In this document: in pieces, positions 56,986 to 64,000 of the stretch
Layout of the letters: each line of letters begins with the position of its first letter
How positions within the stretch are numbered: the stretch's first letter is position 1
Source of the DNA: Silene latifolia
Lineage: Eukaryota > Streptophyta > Magnoliopsida > Caryophyllales > Caryophyllaceae
Direction of reading: 5' to 3'
Assembly: GCF_048544455.1 (NCBI RefSeq)
Contig: NC_133538.1
Span: 21,190,469 to 21,254,468, forward strand
DNA: 64,000 nt
Notes under the pieces: model-generated
Database searches by the model: none
What the model saw: the letters and a program-made list of their open reading frames with translations, nothing else
Told to the model about the DNA's origin: nothing
Position numbers and translations under genes: made by a program

Positions 56986-58337
56986 TGATACGTGCAATTT
57001 ATATAGAATTTTTAGCCTCTTATTGCACGCATTTCTACACCATTTACGTTGCTTTGTATTGCAAAATGTCCCGAATTGGCTACTTTGCTTTGTTTTGTCT
57101 TAATTGCATAAATGGATCCAAAAGTAGAGGAATCGTAACTTAGTCGTCCCACTTTGCATGCATTTTAAGGAGACGGAGATTTAGAGCAGAAGTCATACCT
57201 CAGGAAGCGTGAAGGGAGGTCCTTGGAAGGCTAACCAGACGGGTTTGATGCTGATCTATGTGGAAGACACTCGATCGAGAGCTTTGGATGGTCGATCGAG
57301 TGGTTTGGCTGTTGCGGATGTTCGATCGAGTGGTTCCTATGCTCGATCGAAGATGGCTATTTTGGGAGTGTTCGATCGGGAGCCTCAGTTGCTCGATCGA
57401 ACGGTTTTACTGAAGAAGTACTCGATCGAGAGAAATAAAAAGCCTCGATCGAGTAACTAGCTATAGTACACGGGTTAATTAATCCGTGTTTAGGTTTATA
57501 TTTTGTTAATTTTCACTTCCCTATATAAGTAAGTCGTGATTGGGTCATAAACACTTCTTGACACTCTTAATTACGTTTTACATAGCTTTTTACTCTCTAA
57601 ATCTCTGCTACTAATTGCTCTTATTGCCGGATTCTCTCTTCTGTAATCTCTCTTTACTCTTAACTTCAATCGAATCTTTATTGCTTTACTTTAATTCCTT
57701 GTTCTCTAATTCTTGCTTTATTGTTGTCTTTTTTTAGTACATGCTTCTTCCTTATAATCGCTTTATCATGTCTCTTAGCATATTCATTGTTATTATTGTT
57801 AAATCTTATAGCATGAGTAGCTAAATTCTTTATGTTAGGATTAGGGGAGCCATGGTAGGAAAGTGACGATGTTGTGAATAGGCTAGATGATTAATTATGA
57901 GAACCTGTGCCCAGAGCAATATATTTGTAATATGTTTAGTTGAGTGCACGCTTCTAAATAAATTTAATCTGGTTAAATTCGCTCCTGGATCGGAAGATTG
58001 GAATTGACAGACCTGCTATGAACAGTAGACTACCTAATGAGGACGGAAGTTAAGTTAGTAGTAATCTAGGGTTGATAGCGGGACCGGAAGGACCTTTCCC
58101 TTGCCCTTCTCACGGTAGATTTTCTAGACTATTTATGATTGAGTTAGTAAACTGCTATGGTGAACCGAAATCCTGACATATCTCTTCCTATCTGATCACA
58201 TCTTAGCTTTTTCTTGCTTTTATTTTGCTCTTGTCTCTATTTCTCTTGCCTTTGCCTTCAGTAGTTTAGAAAACAAATTAAAACCCCCCAATTGTGACTA
58301 GATAGGTATTTATTTTTGGTACATAACGACCGTATCA
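56986..58337 (+). repeat. LTR of the TGATACG family, complete
   Basis: The 1352-bp LTR runs from TGATACGTGCAATT to CGACCGTATCA. A TATA box (TATATAAG) lies at 57522-57529, and eight CGATCGAG-type palindromes at 57268-57460. The PPT on its left makes it a 3' LTR in plus orientation. It is related to the solo LTR at 34289-35749. Confidence 0.85.
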
Positions 58338-58770
58338 ATAAAAAAAACAACAACACACACAAACTTTTTTTAAAAAAAAAAACAACAAACACACTCCTTT
58401 TTATACAACAAAAAAAAGGCAAAAAAAGAAAACAACGAAGGCCTTTCTCCCTTTCCACAATAAATTCCCCTTCACATGTGCAAGTTTGGGATAATTCAAA
58501 CCGAATTACCTCATGAAATGGATGACGAAACGACAAATGTTCACAACATTTTCAACACGAGTAATTCCCTTATTTAATTAATAATGGGTGGAATTACAAA
58601 CTTGGCAACGATAAGAGGCTAAGCGAGTCTATGACTTGAAAAGTTAGAGCGCCGGCAAGGACATTTTACATAGTAAAACTAACCCACAAAAACACACAAT
58701 ACTTGACTAGTACGACATAATAACGATACACACACAAATACTAGTACAAAATTATAATAAAAGGGCGGAG
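58338..58770. other. A-rich non-coding stretch
   Basis: Runs of A and CA lie at 58338-58440. No TSD matches the left flank of 55176 (ATTAG against ATAAA). I see no gene. Confidence 0.5.
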
Positions 58771-60228
58771 GTCTTCACTCTTCTATTCTACCCTTGCCTT
58801 TGCCTTCGGGATACATCTTCCCATTGTTCTTCTTGCTAGCCCACCTAGCACAAATTTCCTCCTCGGAGCGGATCCTCTACGGATCCACAACAACAACCGA
58901 ACCCGAGCTCCTACACGGCCCATTACCCGGCCTAAGCCGAGCCCATACATGGCCCAATGTCTCCTTCGGACCTAGCTCCTATACCTCAGCGGCCTCATCA
59001 CGCTCGGGATCATATCATCATCAAAGTCATCAATTAAAGCACGATTTGCCTTGGCCGCATCTCGGTATTTCAAGTCATTGACTTCATCCTTGCGGAACTA
59101 TAACCTTTCTTCCAAGGTGGAAGCTCTTGACCATTTGACATAAGCGGGAGTCACCCATATCGTAAGATCGGGATTCGGCACCTCCCAAGTTAGCCGAGTG
59201 GCCCACCATCTCTCAAAAGCCTCCACTAGCTCGGAGATCCGGAACACAGTTTCTTGGACAAGAGTATCTTGAGCGGACATCTTTTGTTGACGGCCCATTT
59301 GCCTCATACCTCTTTCCGGATAAATGAAGGAAGAAACCTTCAAACCAACAATCATCAATGAGCGGGAAGAAGCGGCCGAAGCGGGCAATCCCGTGACGGA
59401 TCTCAAGAACCACCACGGTACCACCCAACGGATGTGAGGACCGCCCTCCTCTACCAACCTTGAGGTCCAATAGGCGTTGTGCATGCAAAGCTATCCGCAT
59501 ACTACTTATTTCTCATGGTAATGTGGCGAAAGGAGTAGGAAAAAGCATCAATTGGAGGCTCAACATACCTTAGCGTCTCCATAAGCCATACTTGGAGAAT
59601 TCTATGAGATCCAAATGATGGTGAAACTCCACAAGGCACCTTCTTATCCAAGGCATGATGATCTCGCCGAGCACCAACCAAAACGGGTCCCGTCCATGCT
59701 CTATTTGCTCAACAATGTGAATGAGGGTCATAATACCATACGATTTCGGTCCCTTCTTCTTCAAAACATCAAAAAGATGATAAGCATGCACTAGGCAAAA
59801 GGCAAGGGCCCTTTTCCTAGCAACCTCCAAAACATTAACATCTAACCGATTGGAAAAGATGTTGATAAAAGACAACATGTCAATGCCATGAGGTGCAAGA
59901 ACAAAATTTATTGGCTCACCGACAAGCCGAGCATGGAGCGGAATATCTCCTTATAGCACAACCAAGTTGGAGGAAGGACCAGAGTACAACCCGACCACCC
60001 TCCAATAGCACTTACTTCTTCGACAAGCGGATAAATTTCGCCATTTGGGAAGACGAAAACATGATGTTTTGCATTCCAAAACCGAGAGCATGCATCAAGG
60101 AACGAATATTGAACCTTGACTTGGCGAAGCACCAACAATTAACCAACTCCCATTACATCGAATTGATACTTTTTGGGAGGCGATAAATCCTGACACCAAT
60201 GTCGCAACCTACCTTCGAAAGTATCCAT
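58771..60228 (-). pseudogene. DUF7745/plant-mobile-like transposon protein, decayed
   Basis: On the minus strand a segment from about 60140 reads SFLDACSRFWNAKHHVFVF, GEIYPLVEEVSAIGGW and YKEIFRSMLGLS. After a stop it continues in another frame with MLSFINIFSNRLDVN, ARKRALAFCLVHAYHLFDV and EHGRDPFWLVLGEIIMPW to 59570. A short gap (about 59500-59570) may be an intron or a frame break. Then MRIALHAQRLLDLK, IRWVVPWWFLRSV and the C-terminal EEEICARWASKKNGK, KMYPEGKGKGR end near 58772. The pattern resembles the DUF7745 proteins carried by plant retroelements. Function is unknown. Confidence 0.55.
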
Positions 60229-61454
60229 GAACTTTCATGGAAGAAGAGGGGAAGTTTTCGTACAGTTTTTGTGTTTCGGATGATGAAATAATGAAGCACA
60301 AAGTCGCTATTTATACATAGCAATCAAAGCTTTTTTTCAGAATAAAAGAGAGGCCCTTTGCATCTCTAAGATGCTCGTGCCTCTTTAGGCTGCTTCTAAG
60401 GATTCGCACCTTGACTTGTCCTTGTCAAGTTGTGTATTCTCTTGACACCTCTTCTTCCTCGCCATAATGCTCGCACCTCTTATAGCTGGCCCAGGAAATT
60501 TTGTGTTTTCTCACACTCACATTTCCTTGGTTTCACGTGTTATGAAACCTGACATGGTTTTCGGGACTCAGCTTTAAACATATGAATTTCCTTTTCTTGT
60601 TTTAAAGAGGGGAAGGGCTAGTCGCCCCGATTCACGATAGATCGTTTCCTTGACGAAAATTGTTCGCAATCGATTTTACAAACTACGGTCTCATAAATCG
60701 CTTTCGCAAAATTCGAGTCTCGATTTCGCAAATCATCACATTTACGAACTCACCTTTTATTCAAAAGATAGTTTGAGTTTCAATTCAACTTGCAAATCAA
60801 TTTCGACCAAATTTGATGTAGTATTTCGAGTTAATTTAAATCGATTATGAATTAATTTCTCAAAGTTTCAAAACAATTCCCTTTTGAAAAATCCAAGCAT
60901 GACGTTTTGTTGCGGAATTTTCAAATATTTAATTTCAAACGAGCAATTTCAAAATTTTAACTTCGAGTCATCGCGGTTATTTTAAGGACATTTTTGGCCT
61001 ATTTCTACGTGTTTACGTAGATGTATTGAATGCGTATATGCTACCTATTGTTTGTTTTCTAAGCTAAATGTAGGTACAGATTACCAAAGCATCGAGAAGC
61101 CGTCCGTCGACCGCATTTCTCCGAAACATAACTCAAAAAAGCCAAACAAAAAAAACCAAAAAACACACAAAAGGCCATATATACAAAACCGCCTCACGCA
61201 AAATACATCGACACACATTTAATACAAACAACTGACCTCACAAATAGAGTCTGATACAGACACTCATTTGACAATACTGGCCATACAAACAGGGTCCGTT
61301 ACAAATACTTATCATATAGACACTGGCCTAAAAATATAAACTGGGATCTATCCGCCAATTACCGAACTAAGCACGCATGGTCCCTCCAACCGAAAAAGAA
61401 AGGGAGCAACATGGAAAGAACAGGAGTAACAACAGAAGTAGAGGGGGTTATCAT
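60229..61454. other. Non-coding, probable transposon sequence
   Basis: No coding domain is seen. 61170-61340 has imperfect repeats of about 56 bp built on ACTGGCC, ACAAAC and GGGTCCGTTACAAATAC/AGTCTGATACAGACAC. A TTCGA-rich block (60640-60980) resembles leader or UTR sequence. The left TSD candidate of the next Copia (ATCAT) is at its right end. Confidence 0.45.
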
Positions 61455-62740
61455 TGTTAGTTATTAAGACCATGTTAATACTCATCTCATGATATTAAAA
61501 TTACAAATTAATTTAAAGTGGTCTAAATCTACATGCATGCAAAAGAATGTATAAAAGAGATGGTATAAAACCATCTTAAGACAAAAATTCCTTACATTGT
61601 TATAAGGCAAAATGGGCACAACTCAAGGACTCCTTCCTTGATGTTGTTCTTGTGCTAATGCAATAAGGATGATCCTCCAACACCTTAATTACCAAAGTTG
61701 GTAATCTCCTAAGGTGGCACCCAAGATTAACCCAAAATACTACTAAAAATACTAACTAGGTAAATGTAGTAGTAACCTTGTTTTTGTATATTTGATGTAA
61801 TAGATAATATTATTACTTTGATAATATTATTATTTGATAAATATATGTGTTTTTTTGGATGTTTTAAGATGGAAAAATAAGAAAGAAAATTGGTCCCTTA
61901 CAAGAAATGCCAACCGGTTTTTATAAGCTAAAGATGGACCAATTTTTTTCTCAATTTTTCAACTACTCAAAATGAGGTGAATAGTAGGGTATATATAGCA
62001 AAATATGGGGACCAAATCTTAGTGGAAAATTCACTTAAATGGACACATGTATGCCCTCAAAAAACCGGAACAATTGGACTGTATTTGGTCCATTTCGGTT
62101 TTCGACATTTGCCCCACAAATGCTTATAAGTCTTATATTTAATTATCTTACATAATTAGATATTAATTTAATTATTAACACTTAAATAATATAAATTAAC
62201 TACTAATAACTACTTAACCATTAAGTAATCATAAGACCATTTTATCAACATACAATGTGTCAATATTAACCCATTTAGCTAATTTTACAACCACTTGTAA
62301 AATTTAATAGCTAATTCATTCTACCACAAAACATATACACATATCGTATAAAATTAATTAATTAACAATTAATTAATAAATTCTAATCATTTATTATTTA
62401 AATATCTCATAATTAAATAATAAATCTCTTTGTCCCGAGTTCGTAACCCGTCATCAAATAATACATTTATGTGACTAACTAAGAGTCAAATAATACAAGG
62501 AATTAATTATCTCGTATCTCATACAAACAATTATTTATTCTATTTGGGCGTCATCCTATAGGTGTGACCTAAAGGGATCACCGATCACCGCCATCACACG
62601 ACAAAGAATGTCAAACTCTAGTCAGCCAATCATTACCGATTAACGATGACCAGCTGACAAATAAATAAATAAATCCCTGATATTCCTTTTACGAGATCTA
62701 TTATGTAAACGCACTTATTGTGGAGGACACTACTACAACA
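61455..62740 (-). repeat. 3' LTR of the second Copia
   Basis: The 1286-bp LTR runs on the minus strand from TGTTGTAGTAGTG (62740) to ATAACTAACA (61455). Upstream on that strand is ACAAGTGGGAGAT, the PPT. It is AT-rich with no gene. Confidence 0.85.
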
Positions 62741-63819
62741 ATCTCCCACTTGTTCGACACAAGTGTGCGTTACCAATTCTCTTGTCCAATAATATCTCCC
62801 ACTCAATGCAAGATGTCTTTCAGGTCGTTCTTGCACGTGATCATATCATAAAGTGGTTTCCTCGATCAGGAGAATGACTGTCTGACCGGATAATCTACTA
62901 TAGATCGCATCCGAGCGTGGCCACGCATTCACAGTCATCTCTCCTCGAGTGGCCTTGAGATAAAATATGACTTAAAAGGACAATCCTGTTGACCTATTTT
63001 CTTCATTCGATACAGATCACAATGACCCAGTAAATGCTCATCGGCCTCCTTTTACGGTGCGACCTAGAACAAAAACCAAAGCCACCGGAAAACCATACCA
63101 ACTCAGACAAATAGTCACCAGTCTAAATAATTGACTCGAAGGAATAAATAGAAATCCTCGCCATGACCTAGAAACAAAAGGACTCTATAAACGGTCACTG
63201 TCCGACAAATTGTCTCACAATATGCCTATGTAATCGACCAGTCATCACTATGACCATATGACAGTCGAACCTGTCATCTATCGCCTCACAATATAGTCAC
63301 TCCAAGACGTCACCTCATTAAGTAACTAGGGACAAAATACAATGTTAATCCAGTTCACTTAATAGGGTTCGACATTGTCTTTACAACCTATTTGGAGAAA
63401 ACAAAGTACTCCCTCCAATCCTCTATTTTCTTCCTCTTTATTTTGGGCACAAGGATTAAGAAATGGAGTATTATATTGATAAAAAGTTGGGTGGGGTTTG
63501 ATAATAGGAGAGAGGGATGAATAATTAAGAGTTAAATAATGAATTGTGGGCCACCAATATTAAAGTAAGGAATAAAATAGGATTAAAAGAGTTGGGTGGG
63601 TGGGGTAATAGGAGAGAGGTATGAATAAAATAAGAGTAAAAAGTTACCAAAAATAGAAAGGGGAAGAAAACCTGAATAACCGTTTTAGGAAATAGGGAAG
63701 AATATGGCGAATTGGAGGGAGTATATAAATTCAGACATAGAACTGAATATAACGATAAATGCAACTTATCATATATGAAATAATAAATACAATATTTTTA
63801 TTATTACATATCATATAAT
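62741..63819 (-). other. 3' UTR of the second Copia
   Basis: This non-coding stretch lies between the pol stop and the PPT, and is interrupted by the MITE at 63409-63721. The ORFs at 62633-62836 and 63525-63764 are not genes. Confidence 0.75.
63409..63721. mobile_element. Stowaway-type MITE
   Basis: The 313-bp element has terminal inverted repeats starting CTCCCTCC and ending GGAGGGAG, with TA on both sides (63407-63408 and 63722-63723). The inverted repeats continue imperfectly inward (CTATTTTCTTCC against GGAAATAGGGAAGAAT). No coding capacity. It would depend on a Tc1/mariner transposase. Confidence 0.9.
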
Positions 63820-64000
63820 TTACAACAGTTCTGACATTCGTCTCAACCCCATTGAAACTACATGACTATCATGTTTAGCTTGATACAAAGGTTTGGTTAA
63901 AGGATCGTCGATGTTGTCAGCTGTCCCAACCTTACAGACTGTAATTTCTTTCCTTTCGATTAAATCTCTAATTACATGAAATTTCCTAAGTACATGCCTA
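63820..64000 (-). CDS. Copia pol C-terminus (RNase H end), partial
   Basis: The minus strand is open from the window edge to TAA at 63822-63820. It reads RHVLRKFHVIRDLIERKEI, TVCKVGTADNIDDPLTKPL and ends HVVSMGLRRMSELL. This is the usual end of Copia RNase H (the ADxLTKPL segment). Unlike the first Copia, no stop is seen in the 60 codons visible, so this copy could be less decayed. Most of the gene lies outside the window. Confidence 0.85.
   Translation of the reverse strand, partial: RHVLRKFHVIRDLIERKEITVCKVGTADNIDDPLTKPLYQAKHDSHVVSMGLRRMSELL

Larger units (their letters stand above)
61455..64000 (-). mobile_element. Second Copia retrotransposon, 3' part, runs off the window
   Basis: On the minus strand: RNase H end (64000-63820), 3' UTR, purine tract, 3' LTR (62740-61455). 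The 3' UTR aligns with 28300-29055 of the first Copia (shared GCGTGGCCACGCTCGGA and GAGGAAACCACT phrases), so they are related families, although the LTR bodies differ. A MITE sits in the 3' UTR. Confidence 0.85.

Noticed and set aside
58794..60186. Plus-strand ORFs of 95-97 codons
   Set aside because: They are antisense to the DUF7745-like reading, which has recognisable conserved residues.

Overview
This is plant nuclear DNA and it is almost entirely transposable elements. I see no rRNA, tRNA, CRISPR array or intact host gene. The sequence is AT-rich, has plant-type LTR retrotransposons with 5-bp target site duplications (TSDs), spliced gene fragments (a FabG-like reductase and a wall-associated receptor kinase) and a Stowaway-type MITE. 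A eudicot is likely. The Retand-like Tat element and the LTRs full of the CTCGATCGAG palindrome suggest Caryophyllales, but that is a weak inference.

Layout. Positions 1-38015 hold one old Athila-type Ty3/gypsy element on the minus strand (5' LTR 36639-38015; partial 3' LTR 1-335). Its integrase was split by a Copia element (4937-30361, TSD ACTAT). That element's first LTR was in turn split by a 16.7-kb Tat/Retand-like gypsy element (5659-22345, TSD ATATC). The Athila gag was separately split by a solo LTR (34289-35749, TSD ATACC). Positions 38016-40963 are the only stretch that is not clearly retrotransposon; it carries three exons of a FabG-like gene and, on the other strand, a deleted WAK kinase fragment. 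Positions 40964-55175 are the 5' part of a Tekay-type chromovirus. A pol-less Athila-like unit with three LTRs and two internal regions (41721-51951, TSD GGGTG) sits inside its LTR. Positions 55176-58337 are two LTRs of one family in opposite orientations around a scrap of internal sequence. Positions 58771-60228 are a decayed gene resembling the DUF7745/plant-mobile type. From 61455 to the window end is the 3' part of a second Copia element on the minus strand, with a 313-bp MITE in its 3' UTR.

How it fits together. LTR divergence agrees with the nesting order: about 6% for the Athila overlap, about 1% for the Copia and about 0.5% for the Tat element (counted by eye). Both younger elements have near-identical LTRs around broken coding regions, so they were probably copied by enzymes supplied in trans. 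The least explained signal is in the 3' non-coding zones of the two gypsy elements. There, short hairpins are repeated with a constant loop but different, still complementary arms. The clearest case is the triple hairpin at 1041-1207.
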